This document shows positions 12,763-23,110 of a stretch of 64,000 nt of DNA, piece after piece. The notes beneath the pieces were generated by a model. The model was not told the DNA's origin. It saw only the letters and a program-made list of their open reading frames with translations, and did not search any database. The DNA lies in NCBI GenBank assembly GCA_023105745.1, contig JALGQZ010000013.1:7304105-7368104 (forward strand), in the 5' to 3' direction. The stretch is from Austropuccinia psidii (taxonomy: Eukaryota; Basidiomycota; Pucciniomycetes; Pucciniales; Sphaerophragmiaceae). Each line of letters begins with the position of its first letter. Within the stretch, counting starts at the first letter, position 1. A program made the position numbers and the translations under genes.

Positions 12763-14158
12763 CTAGTCCAGGCTGTCTTCATTGTCATCATCATTATATT
12801 GATTTATTATCTCATGGGAGATATCATATGGCTCAATGATCTGCTCCCAATACTTTTCACCAAACCTGAAGTCACTTAGCTTTTTGTCAGGGTGTTGAAT
12901 ACCACAAATGGACTTGGTGCCATCAACAAGAAACACCACACTGAAGGTGTCAGCAATCCTTGTGTTTTCACCAATGGGATGGCTGTTGTACCAAGTTGGA
13001 TCATAAGAGTTAATTGGAAGATTTTTGGGGGGTTGAGTTAAAACGGAGTCCTTTGGTAAAACAGGCTCCTCTTGCTTGTGTCTTTGAGATCTTTTTCCAA
13101 TATTGGCATCACATTTATCCATCTCCTTGTCAGCTCTGGGTATGAATTGTGTTGCCCATAATGAGCAAAATTTCAAGCTTTTGATAATGTAAACCTTCTT
13201 TTTGCTATCATATTTGTCATTGCTGATCAAGATGTGTAAGTATCTGTCAGGAAATCCTTGACACACTCTGAACTTGTATTGAGCATCTCTTAAATACAAG
13301 TTACAGTCAATACAACCCATGCATTGCAAAATTTTCTGGAAGAGATTTAGCTTACCCTTTTTCTTGCATGTAATATTGCTTTCCTTTCTTCATCCTTTTC
13401 ATATTTTCCACTTTCTCTGGATTCTTGCTTGTAGAATTGACACATGACAAAAAAATAAACATAATGATTGTAGGTTACCTCTAGCAACAGAACATTATTC
13501 AAAAAACTCAAGTTGATGTTCGTGTATTTGTAGGCTCCTTCAACTGCAACTTGACAAAAGGTTTGGATGGCACTAATGCAACAGGCCTTCCTATAAAGTG
13601 TGTTGCTTGCATAATCAAGATCTGGTGCCCATTAACAAATGCCAAGCTTGGCTAGCAGTGCTTGGATGTATCAAATGTAGAAGTCCTTCATCTTGATGAT
13701 TCCACAGCCCGCCTTTTTTTGCCCAGGCATTGTGTCCATAGGCATTAGTATCTTATACACAGGAAGGATGGGTGCACCATTACTTTGTTCAATTGCCATC
13801 CTTGATCTCCTGAGTAAATGAAAACTTCTGGTTGAATTCTCTAAGTAGAGCGTAATTGGGTGCAACAAGGACTGAGTTTTGATACACCAAACCCCATAGG
13901 ATCTTGATGTGAACGTAGAAGGCATCCTATTGGTAAATAATGGATGAGTTTTGTTAAGTATGGTTTTCTGTTAAACATAAAAGTGCTTCCTTTTGTGGTT
14001 TTAAATTCCTCTGGAGTTTCATTCATGGTGAGTTGGTTTGGATCACATTTGACTGTGGGGATGGGATAGGGGCAGAAGCCACTTGGTGTTTTGTTTAAAT
14101 TTTTGTCAGTTCTTTTTTCACACACAGCACCCTTGCTTATTATTTGAACTTGTTCCAT
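12763..14158 (-). pseudogene. Second gene of the CACTA element, unknown function
   Basis: A minus-strand gene converging on tnp2. The N-terminal part (13671-14158) contains NETPEEFKTTKGSTFMF and GCGIIKMKDFYI. A middle part lies near 13480-13660 in other frames. The C-terminal exon (12763-13329, 188 codons) begins with a Cys-rich MQCMGCIDCNLYL and includes YDPTWYNSHPIGENTRIADT, then HPDKKLSDFRFGEKYWEQII and PYDISHEI, ending in an acidic tail (DDDNEDSLD). In plant CACTA elements the partner of the transposase is a TnpA-type DNA-binding protein. The position would fit that role, but I see no recognised domain and do not assign it. Frame breaks near 13330 and 13850 suggest introns or decay. Confidence 0.55.
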
Positions 14159-14903
14159 AAAAGATTCAAGTACCTTATGGCTTTTTTAAAGTTGATTCTG
14201 AAGATTGCTTATTTAATGAGACTGCTGAGCAATATAATCATTTGGAGGATTATTTTCAAATGGAGTCACATTCCTAAGTCTGGGTCTACTGTTTTTGTTC
14301 ATATTTATTTCTTAAGAAGATTAATGTGTAGATGAATAGGTGTAAGTATTTGGCTTGTGATAAGAAAAAAAGCAATGGAAAACTTGCTTTATGTAATAAT
14401 GAATAATAGATAATATTTGGAGAATTAGAATGGAATAGATTGTGACCTTAAGAAGAGGAAACAAAATGTGAAAAATAAGGAAAATTACAGCAGAAATTAA
14501 GTTCATTGAGCACAAAGAGCAAGGGAAAAGAGAGAAGGGCGAATTTATGAAACCAAAAATGTTGGTGAAAGAAACAATTTCTGCATGATCGAATTTGAAG
14601 TCAATGAAAGGCCAAAAGAGATACAATGGTAAATGTTGACATTTTTCTGTTGAGCCAAACATTGTGAGCATCTGTTTTTGAACAATGAAAGGAAGAAAAA
14701 TTTTGTAAGCAGAAGAACAATCAATAAAGAAAGTTGAATGGGTTTTTTCTACATGACAAACCTATTGCATTGGATACACTGCAAGATCCAATGTAAAATT
14801 GATGAAAGGAAATGAGAAACATTTTGAGTGAAGGTTGTTGGGGTAAATGTACAATGGCAGAGGGTGAAAACTTTGCTGCAAACAAAGAGGGGATCAGAAA
14901 TGA
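14159..14903. other. CACTA 3' non-coding region
   Basis: 745 bp between the presumed start of the minus-strand gene and the right TIR. The minus-strand open stretch 14321-14671 is Phe/Ile-rich with no motif and is treated as chance. It probably holds the promoter of the minus-strand gene and subterminal repeats. Confidence 0.4.
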
Positions 14904-14972
14904 AGCATTATTGTGTCACCTGCTGCATCAGTGCAATGCAGAATTTGATGTGTCACCTTATTCACAGTAGTG
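14904..14972 (-). repeat. Right terminal inverted repeat of CACTA element
   Basis: It ends CTTATTCACAGTAGTG, the exact reverse complement of the left terminus, followed by the TTT duplication. The inner part (TGTCACCTGCTGCATCAGTG) matches the left TIR with a few changes. Confidence 0.9.
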
Positions 14973-16644
14973 TTTATTATTTTCAGAATTAGATATCTTT
15001 TCACCCAAAAAACTGATTCTTCCAATGATCCTGAAGCCTGGAATTTCCCACTCCTTAATCCCAAGCCTACCATTTCAATAAAAACAATTCCCAAATCTCA
15101 CACTCACCCCTCTTCCAATTTGCCCAAGCCCTCTTGGTCCCTATTTTGTACAAGAAACAGTCTTTGGCCAAGCTAACCCTGGATTCAATATCAGTTTCTG
15201 CACAAGATCTCATACAACCTGAAACTTTTGAACTCACCAATTCAACAGAAAATTATCCCCTGTTAGTTCTCTGACTCAGCCTTGAATCTCTAGCATCCTC
15301 CCTCAGCACAAGACCATCCTATCCAGCTCAAAATGAAAATAAAAATGTTCACAAAGATGAAAACCAGCAAATTAATTTTGGAATAAATGGCTTCAAATCC
15401 TTTATTTATGCCATTATATATCTTATGATTTCATATAACTTAATATTAGCACATTCAAAAGTTATTCCAATCAATATTCCTGATGGATTTGTGCTCACTC
15501 ACCAAGAGTCCAAATCTCACCCAAAGACCTTATCAGAGCTACAATCAAAGCTTTGATTACTTAAACCTTGCTACCATAACTTGGCTTAATTTCTTGCATC
15601 TGGTGTAAGAGGCTTAATAGTTTACTCAGGAGATTGGAGAAAAAACTCAGATAAAGGAGAATTGTAGATTATTGTAATTACTAATTCTGCTGCTGGATCA
15701 TGGAAATTGACTATTGCAAATCTCCATCTATCTGATATAAATAGCTGGAATTCTCTTCCATTAAAAGAAAGTTTGAAAATTATTGAAAATTTACCTTTTT
15801 CTTGCACTGAAAACAATTATAAATTTCCACAATCACAACTTGGAAGATACCCCTTCTATAAACTCAAGAATATTAATTTCACCAATACACAAGACCCTTT
15901 TCTTAGAAGATCTCTTCAAATGAGGAGTCCCAATGTTAACCTTTGCTTTGAATCAATGTTGGGAGTCAAAATGGAATCAAATATTTGCAAAATTTGCTCT
16001 CAAGCATTGGAATTATTTACAGCAACAAGAAGCATTGAAAATACTTTTGATAAATTTAAAGGAAAATACACGAACTAATAATAAGTCATTAATACTAATG
16101 CACTGGTTCAGAGGGGAACAACACAACAATCTTAAGTATGCTAACTTTGTCTCAGAAGCCCTTTCCAAAAAGCAGGTCAGGAGCAGAAATCAAGGTGGTG
16201 TGAAAGAGTATGTCTTTTCTTTCTTTGAGAATGTTTATCACACTAAATAATGCTATTTTGTCTTCAGCTATCATCAAATTTCTCACAGATGTTAATCGAG
16301 ATGAATCTTCCCTATTTGATAAACCAAGATGTTGCTTTGATACTGATGATGAAAATGGCTCATTCATAAAGCTTAAGTCCCCTTGGAGGTCAGATTCATT
16401 TTTTAAGGTAGCAAGTTAGATGCATTGTTCATTCAAAAGCAAATTCAATAGAATTCTAAATTTCTTTGAAAGCAGAAGAGCTCAAAGTGATATTTTTGAG
16501 AATAAAGCAAAAGTTGTAATTCAACTTCTAGAGGATTTTCATTCAACTGCTTATATTTCCAAGCTTAATAATCATGAGAAACTAATGTTACAACCAAAGC
16601 CATGTATAGATATCAATCATTTACTTCAATTATCTGAAACCTAA
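14973..16644 (+). pseudogene. Gene C of element A, 3' half (A1)
   Basis: Continuation of the gene interrupted at 9219. An intron end TTTTCAG (14980-14986) is followed by FTQKTDSSNDPEAWNFPLL, matching A4 SSPKKYDPLNDPDA. Later blocks are VIPINIPDGFVLTHQESKS-like sequence near 15460-15510, DINSWNSLPLKESLKIIENL (about 15737-15795), then FALNQCWESKWNQIFAKFAL (15939-15998), SRNQGGVKEYVFSFF, and DDENGSFIKLKSPWRSDSFF (16345-16404). It ends NHLLQLSET with stop at 16642-16644. The W...WN...KHW pattern marks the family shared with gene B. Several frameshifts make it non-functional. Confidence 0.7.
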
Positions 16645-16655
16645 ATAAAGACGAT

Positions 16656-17697
16656 TCATGATTCTTTTATTGTTTCTACTATAAATCTTTTTGATTCATG
16701 ATCCACAGTATCTAAATGTCCAATGCTCAACCTGCCATAAAATTCAAATTCTTTAACTACTAAAAATTATATATATATTGGTTGAAAATCAGGTATCTTA
16801 CATCTGAAGCTGCAGTTTCTGCCTTCTAAATTGCTGTATATTTACCTCAATACTACCAACAGTTATATAATGAAAGACATGAACTCCATTTTTTCCCTAG
16901 TTGATAAAAGCCTATCAAGTGCTTAATCATCATTGGATGGGTTCCAACCTGGTTCCTCATTTAAGTGTTGGAAAGATATTAGATTATGTTCAAAGTGTAA
17001 TTAAATAATTTCTTACCATTATGTAAACATGTTGGGTGCATCTCAGATCAATACCAACACACCCTGGGCCTTTTGTTTTCAGAAGAACTTGAGGTTTTGG
17101 TTAGTTTTGGAATTCTTCAAGGATTTTTATCCTTTGATTATTTTTGAGCATTCCATGCATCATCATATTGGATATTCCACTTTAATCCAGTGCAACTTAG
17201 ATACCATTGACCATATTTGGTCATTAAAATGACCTTTAGTAGAGTAATCTCAGCTCACTTATCAAGAAACCTTTTGTATTCTGAAAAATAAATGCTTTGG
17301 AATAACTGAATCCTGACCTCTGTTGAAAAAACTCCTTGAGATGGTTAACCAAATGTACCACTTTGACTCCTTCTTTCCAGGTATATTCCTCCCACTTCTT
17401 CTCTTTCTATTAGTTCTGAATGCTTGCAAAGCTGCCTCAAAGCTGATAATCTGGAAAAATATTCTGATTGATTCCAATTGAACTGCTTTGGACCTCTGTT
17501 TTCCAAATAATGTGGTAAACTCTTTATGCTTTTTGAAAAAATGAACTTTCCATGGCTCATGCAGTTCAATTCCAACCCCGTGTTGTACTTGGGGAAATCC
17601 AAGATGTTGGCTTTCAATAAAATCCAATTCCAAGTCATGTTTTTGTACCAGTGGTTGAACATCAATTGGAAGGCCACCTTCATCAAAGCAGAATGGG
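16656..17697 (-). pseudogene. SNF2/Rad5-like ATPase, C-terminal part (A1)
   Basis: It converges on gene C with 11 bp between the stop codons. On the minus strand it shows QHGVGIELHEPWKVHFFKKH (about 17500-17575), the equivalent of A4 QHGVGIEIYEPWKTHYFKNH, then FGKQRSKAVQ. Decayed sequence matching the tail L-S-I-G-H-L lies near 16690-16740. The gene stops at about 17697, where the Harbinger complex begins, and resumes at 21863. The segment equivalent to A4 59235-59830 (motifs Ia-III) is missing. Pseudogene. Confidence 0.65.
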
Positions 17698-17734
17698 TTT
17701 CAGCTTATGGCCATTGAGGTCAACAAAAAATTAT

Positions 17735-18660
17735 AGCATTGCCTAAACCTTAAGAAGCATCTGAGATCAATGGAGAACATATAAAAAGAAGTATACAGCA
17801 GCAAAAAAAACTGAAAATCTAACTAGGGCTGGAGTAACCAAAGAAGATGAGAATAAAGATATGAAAAGCTTAAAGGTATGTGTCCTTGCTATGCCAAAAT
17901 GGATTCACTCTTTGGCCAAAAAGCCCAATGTCACTCTCATTGCAAAAAAAGACAGCTTAAATGGTGATGATGATGATGATATGGGCTGTTTTGCTTTTCA
18001 ACTGAGATAACTAAAGCTAATTTGAATTATAAAGGGGAATAATTGTTTGGAATCACCTCTCAATCTTGATCCTTTGCATAATAATGATGATGACTTAGTT
18101 CAAGCAGAAAGCCTTCAAAATGAATCAGCAAGTATGTTTAAGCCTGATATTTATGAAATGCAATATTAATTATTTCTCCTTTTGCCAGAAAAGTAAATCC
18201 ATAATGCATTCAACAAAAAAGCTTAATCAAACATCGATACCCAACTTGAATAAAAAAAGTGGATCTATGAAGAGGTCAATGGTTATGCTAGCACTTACAT
18301 ATGAAAAATTGGTTAAATCATGGTAAAAGGGTATGTCTTGAATTTATGGTTAACCTGAGCACTCCTACTGACAATAGTCATGATTCTTAACCCTTGAAGC
18401 CAGTGATAATACTTGTTTGGAGTGGGACAAGGAGATGTGGCATGAAGAGAAAGTGAGGAATATGGAAAAGCAATGGTTTGAAGAAGCCAAGTTACAAAAG
18501 CAAATGGAGTTTGACAAAAAACCACCCAACAAGAAATATGAATTTGAAAAAGAAAAGTGGAATTGAAGGAAAAGCAATGCCAGATGGATTTCATTATAGT
18601 GTCATTGTCATCAAGCAAGCAAATTGTAGAGCTGGAGTGCATTCTGACATTAATCCATAA
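17735..18660 (+). pseudogene. Harbinger partner gene (Myb/SANT- or NAM-associated-like candidate)
   Basis: Short exons are separated by intron-like GT...AG gaps (18133-18188 and about 18325-18375). Segments include an Asp-rich NGDDDDDMG stretch at about 17960, and a Lys/Ser-rich segment KLNQTSIPNLNKKSGSMKRS (18217-18276). The final charged region, WDKEMWHEEKVRNMEKQWFE then EFDKKPPNKKYEFEKEKW (about 18420-18565), has the Glu/Lys coiled-coil character seen in the second protein of Harbinger elements. The role would be DNA binding and nuclear import of the transposase. This is inferred from composition and position only. Confidence 0.4.
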
Positions 18661-19941
18661 AAAATAACACCTTAGGCATATGTTTGGGATCATTCTATAA
18701 TGTGGTGATTTGTCAAATAAAATTGATGTTTATTGGAAATTGAAACTTTGGGCTAGTTTTGCATTGAGATTTTATGTTCCAAAGACTAATGACCAAGTTT
18801 GTTCAAATCAAAGTTGAATTCTCCCTCTGAATTTTTTGCAAACTCAAGTGAATTGCCTCTACCAATTAGAATTTTGTTTTGTAAATCAAAAACTCTGTTG
18901 CAAAACTACCTCCACTAAAAATTGCTCTCCCTCACTCCCAACTCGTTCACTGAAACCGATTTTTTTTTATTTTTGCTCTCTCTCACTCAAGCTGTTTTTT
19001 TTTTGTTTTTTCAACTAGGTAAGTGTTTTTGTATTTTTTGAACAGGTCCATCTTCACCATCATCACATCAGTGTCAGCCACCACCAACCATCCATCTATC
19101 CATTTTTACCTGCCACTATCCAACCCTAAGTAGCCCTCAAACCTCCCAAAAAGCCTTCTGGGAGGTTCTAGGGCTTCTCCTAATCAACTTGGAATCACTC
19201 TGGAAGGCCTTCTGAGACAATTTAAGGTGTTCTTTGAAATTTTCAACTGGATAATGGCCTTCCAGGGGCTATTATTAATTATATCTATTTTTCTATAAAT
19301 AGACTTCATCCTCAATCATGATTAAGTCTATTTATAACATTTGATGTATAATAGCTGACACATTCTGATTATTATTTCTTTTCACTTTTCTAATGATGAT
19401 TGCAACTGACCCATTTTTCACTTTCTTTTGATCAATCATGATCATGATTGGGCATCTGTATTAAAAATTTCACTTTTTTTGTTTTTATTATTCCAATGAT
19501 CATCATAAATGACTGTTGAGTTCTTTTCTTTTTTCTGATGATAATCACTAATGATCTCTTTTTTTATTTCTTCTTATTTGATGATGATCTTTAATTTCAA
19601 TTTATTTTTCTGATGACCCTCAAACTAACCAATCCTTTTTTTCTATTTTTTCTGATGATCAATCTTCATTTTATTTTTTTAATCATAATCATTATTGATA
19701 ATGATTATTTTTTAAACTAACTGTTACTCCTTTTTTCCTGATGATCATAACCATTGAATCTTTTTTTTCAATTGATCATGATAATAACTCATGATTTTTA
19801 TTTATATATTTTTTTGGATTCTTTTTTTAGTGATGATTGTGCTTAATTGATTGTCACTTTTTTGACTTTTTGATTATTTGTCAATATAGGGGTTAATTCT
19901 GCAATATCATTTGATTTCACCCCCCTTCCCTCAACATTGAA
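18661..19941. other. Low-complexity A+T-rich stretch with TGATGATCAT words
   Basis: About 1.3 kb. 19320-19870 is dominated by T-runs and overlapping ATCATGAT/TGATGATC words on both strands. No gene was recognised. Confidence 0.5.
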
Positions 19942-20462
19942 ATGCAAAAAAATCCACCTCCTATTTCTCACTCTGAAAATCATTCTGAGGATGTCATGGT
20001 TAGGACCAAACCAGATTCAACACATCATCAGAATAATTTGAAAGATTATGAAGCTATTATTCCACCTCTTGCTGTCATGGTTAAGACTAAACCAACTATA
20101 GAGCATCATGAGAACAGTAATATTGAAACAAATCATTAAAAAAACCTATCTGAAGCCAAAGACAACACATCATGTCTCACCTTGGCCATTCAAACCAAGC
20201 ATATGAAAGCTTTGCAGCCATCTCAAGTGAAAAGAAAGCAGCCAATGTCCCATGGTTTTATCATCAATAAACAAAAAAAGAATTCTTACCTGTCATCATT
20301 TATGAAATAGCCCCTTTTAACAATTCTTTTGGCCACTCTCAAATCCTAAAAGATCTTAATGACCTTATTCCAAAATTGCCAAGAAATTGAAGCCAATAAA
20401 CAGGCACTAGGTGGAGTTATGAAAGGTATTGGCTTTTGTCCTGGTTCCAATCTTGGTAATAT
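19942..20462 (+). pseudogene. Possible TET/JBP-like dioxygenase N-terminal fragment
   Basis: An open frame of 65 codons (HHQNNLKDYEAIIPPLAVMV) is followed by a stop and by KKNSYLSSFMK, then in-frame ANKQALGGVMKGIGFCPGSN (about 20392-20451). This last piece shares the pattern LGGxMxxIGxxxGxxxG with LGGIMKCIGKDKGKSSG at about 31150 and with GSMYAIGWRPPCLGD at about 37050, the motif preceding the catalytic domain in those two fragments. No catalytic HxD is present here, and the Harbinger transposase end follows at once. Assignment is tentative. Confidence 0.3.
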
Positions 20463-20478
20463 TGGACAGATTTTCTGC

Positions 20479-21568
20479 TTATGGTGGATCATCATCTTCA
20501 TATAAATCAAACCATTCATCTCCAATTTGTGCCAACATGTTATGTAAAATCATGCAAGAAATGACCCAACTAACAAGGATTTCTTGAGGATCCCTCATTT
20601 CATTTTCCATTTCCCTTAGAGAAAACCACCTCCCCTTCAAAATTCCAATTGAATGCTCAACTCTAACCTTTGATTTTGGTCAATAGTGATTGGAAGTATG
20701 GTTGTCTTCATTCTGTGCCACAATACCTTTATGTGCTGGGACACCCAAAGAGAGCTTTCATATGCTGAATCAGCAAGTAAGTACTGATCTTTTTCATAAA
20801 ATTCTTGAGGTATTTATGTAATTTTCATACGTTGATATAAATTTGAATCATGAAGTGACTCAGTACAGCCAACATGTAGCACAGTGAATTGTTTGTTTAC
20901 ATTGCAGTTGTATTGACATGGAATACCTTAATTTTAAACAATCAGTAAAAATGAAAATTCAAAAGCTTACCTCTTTTTACAATCAAAATAGGCTTCCCCA
21001 TCATTACGGGGGCCATTGTGATAATGGTATGAGACTTCCATAAATAAATCCAATGCACCCAGGGAAGCCTTCAGCCTGCATAACTTGCAGAATCTTTCTG
21101 TGTTGTTCCATTGTTGGCCATGCAATTATTTTTCACTTCAACTTCATTAATATCTGGATCACTCTTTGAGTGTACATCACAATATGCCCATGGCTAATTC
21201 CAAATAACATTCCAATCTTTCCCAAAGCAGCCCCATTGCCATCTAATCCTAACCTTGATAGTGCCACAGCCAATTGTATGGCAGGATTATGCTGTTTGAA
21301 AGGTTTTATTATCTTGAATTTGTGCAACCAATTCTTCAAATGATTCATGTGTGGTCCTACAAAGCTGGAAAAACTTTTCAGATGATAATGTTGGTAAATC
21401 ATTCATTGTATACATGTAATGTGATGGATATATTGTATGAGGATTGATGAATCTTTGTGATGCTCTCATTTCTAATAATATTATATCTTGCTGGATGTCA
21501 GAATCACTATTAGAATTGAAAGCATTGATGACCTGAAGTGAAAGTAGCCATTGCCATGTGTTTGGCAT
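20479..21568 (-). pseudogene. PIF/Harbinger transposase (DDE_Tnp_4-like)
   Basis: The probable start is at 21568 (MPNTWQWLLSLQVINAFNSN). The N-terminal domain LCRTTHESFEELVAQIQDN is followed by HNPAIQLAVALSRLGLDGNG and FGISHGHIVMYTQRVIQIL (about 21140-21290). The catalytic core reads PGCIGFIYGSLIPLSQ (about 21010-21060), where the first Asp of the usual IDGT/IDGS motif is Tyr. EAYFDCKKR follows. The second Asp is in TESLHDSNLY (about 20860), the third in LLADSAYESSLW (about 20760). RVEHSIGILKGRWFSLREM lies near 20630 and the stop is at 20479-20481. A stop follows the QWPP motif, an in-frame TAA lies in the middle domain, and an intron-like gap precedes FTVLHVG. The loss of the first Asp alone would abolish activity. 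Confidence 0.8.
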
Positions 21569-21704
21569 GGTAAATGAAGAAAAAGATCTATAGCAAATGC
21601 AATTTAAAATCAAATACTTTGATAAATGACCAGTGTATTTAGATTTTATGCAATTTAACATGCCCTTACTGAGTTGTGTGTTGTCAAAATGTAACTTCAA
21701 GTGA

Positions 21705-21862
21705 AGTGAAAGGTGGGATTTGGTACCAAAAAACCTGTGTTTTTGTACCTCAAAAGACCACACCTTTTGAGGTGTGGGTTTTCCCAAATCCAAGAAGGTT
21801 GATGCGGGATTTGGCAAAAAACCTCAGGATTTTGATTGTGGGATTTGGTAACTTTGACACCC
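21705..21862. repeat. Harbinger terminal region with threefold GTGGGATTTGGTA motif and hairpin
   Basis: GTGGGATTTGGTACC (about 21712), GCGGGATTTGGCA (about 21804) and GTGGGATTTGGTAAC (about 21838) repeat within 130 bp. A hairpin CCACACCTTTTGAGGTGTGG has an 8-bp stem. The terminus is CTTTGACACCC. These are typical positions for transposase-binding subterminal repeats. Confidence 0.55.
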
Positions 21863-23110
21863 TCTAATGCTTCTTTTTGAGTTTTTTGAATCAAGCCTAA
21901 AGTTGCTGAACAGTTTCCAAGTGCCATGTAATCAGGCAATATTCTGCCCCTAATTTTGGTATCAGTCTATTTTAAACAGCATTAGTAAACACCTTTTCAA
22001 TCTATAAATCATCAGAATGTTGCCATAGGCTTTCACAACTGGTTCCCACATTATTTTCAATATTTAGGAGAAAGAAAATGTCTTGGATTTGGTGCAATGA
22101 AATCTTTTTTGGCAGTTAGGTATTGAAGTCATACAGCTAGCTGAGCTTGTATGGTGTGAAGCTTTAGAAAGATCAAAATTTTGAGGAATCTCAATAAAGG
22201 TGGGTTATAGTTTGAAATAGGTCTAAGAGCTATGTGTACATTTTTAAAGACCTCTCTTGTTTGAGAAATATTGCCTTTATCCACAATATCACATCCATGT
22301 AAAAGGATATTCTTATCATTGTTTTTTGAATTTATAAACAAAAATTTATATTATCATTCTAGTATTTTTGATATGATTCAGGACTCAAGCCTTCAGCCAC
22401 ACCTCAAAAACCAATCAGCAATGGACCCAGAGGGAAGCTACGGAAAGAATTAAAACTTCCAACATTACTCAAGTCAGATTCTAATAGTATATGAATAGAA
22501 TTCACTCCTCTTCTGAATGCTAAAGATATCAGAGAGGTTAGATTGCATTTTTCAATGTTCCAATTTTTTTCTATTTGGCTAATAAAAAACCAAGACAAAA
22601 TATTGAAATAATATTGTAATTTTTCAAAATTAAAATGAATAAATAAGTGTAATGTGAATTTTTGGGCTCAAAAGGGAACCTTAATGACAGACATATATGG
22701 GTTATATAGTGGAAAAAACCCTTGAGATTTTGATAAGCTACAGATTTCTTTGATTAATTAGTGTTCATAGTGTAAAAAATGACTCATATTTTGTAGCTTT
22801 GTTTATCAAAGTACTTGAAAATCTTCCAATTATGATGAAACTCAATTAAACTTCTCCTTCTCATTTCTCTGAGTTTTTTATTTTGATCTCAAAAGAAATT
22901 ATCTGTGAGGACAGGTTTGCTTTTCAGATATGGAGTTCCCTCCAAGATAAATCCTGACACTGAACATAATTTCTCAGTTGTGGCCCATGCAATCCCTTTC
23001 CCACTTCTTTGTTTTTCAATTCATCCAAGTATTTCCATACTTACTTTATTTCTCCTACTCAACAATGTTCAAGAATCTAATCTCAAAAGTATTTATAAAA
23101 GATAAATCAT
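21863..23110 (-). pseudogene. SNF2/Rad5-like ATPase, N-terminal part with motif I remnant (A1)
   Basis: It resumes the SNF2 gene at the Harbinger junction. Motif I reads LPDYMALGNCSATLGLIQKT (21870-21930), where A3 has LADDMGLGKSLTTLCLIKKT: the Walker lysine is Asn, so ATP binding is lost. Upstream are NKNDKNILLHGCDIVDKGN-like sequence (22260-22330) and TREVFKNVHIALRP. A first exon near 22920-23060 matches A3 GVAWATNEKFCP and DISWRELHI. Multiple frameshifts. Confidence 0.65.

Larger units (their letters stand above)
9220..14972. mobile_element. Complete CACTA (En/Spm) DNA transposon, 5753 bp
   Basis: The outer ends are exact CACTACTGTGAATAAG inverted repeats, and similarity between the two ends extends to about 69 bp (9220-9288 and 14904-14972). 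The element is flanked by TTT at 9217-9219 and TTT at 14973-14975, a 3-bp target duplication as expected for CACTA elements. Gene C of element A reads up to the left flank and resumes after the right flank, proving insertion into it. Inside are a Tnp2 transposase on plus and a second gene on minus, converging. Both genes contain stops, so the element looks recently complete but is probably not autonomous now. Confidence 0.9.
17698..21862. mobile_element. PIF/Harbinger-type insertion complex in SNF2 of A1
   Basis: An interruption of the SNF2 gene containing a partner gene on plus (17735-18660), a TET-like fragment on plus (19942-20462) and a Harbinger transposase on minus (20479-21568). The right end CTTTGACACCC (21852-21862), read inward GGGTGTCAAAG, is a plausible Harbinger terminus and abuts SNF2 sequence directly. 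The matching left end was not found near 17700, and about 600 bp of SNF2 is missing, so the left side is probably deleted or rearranged. Confidence 0.6.
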
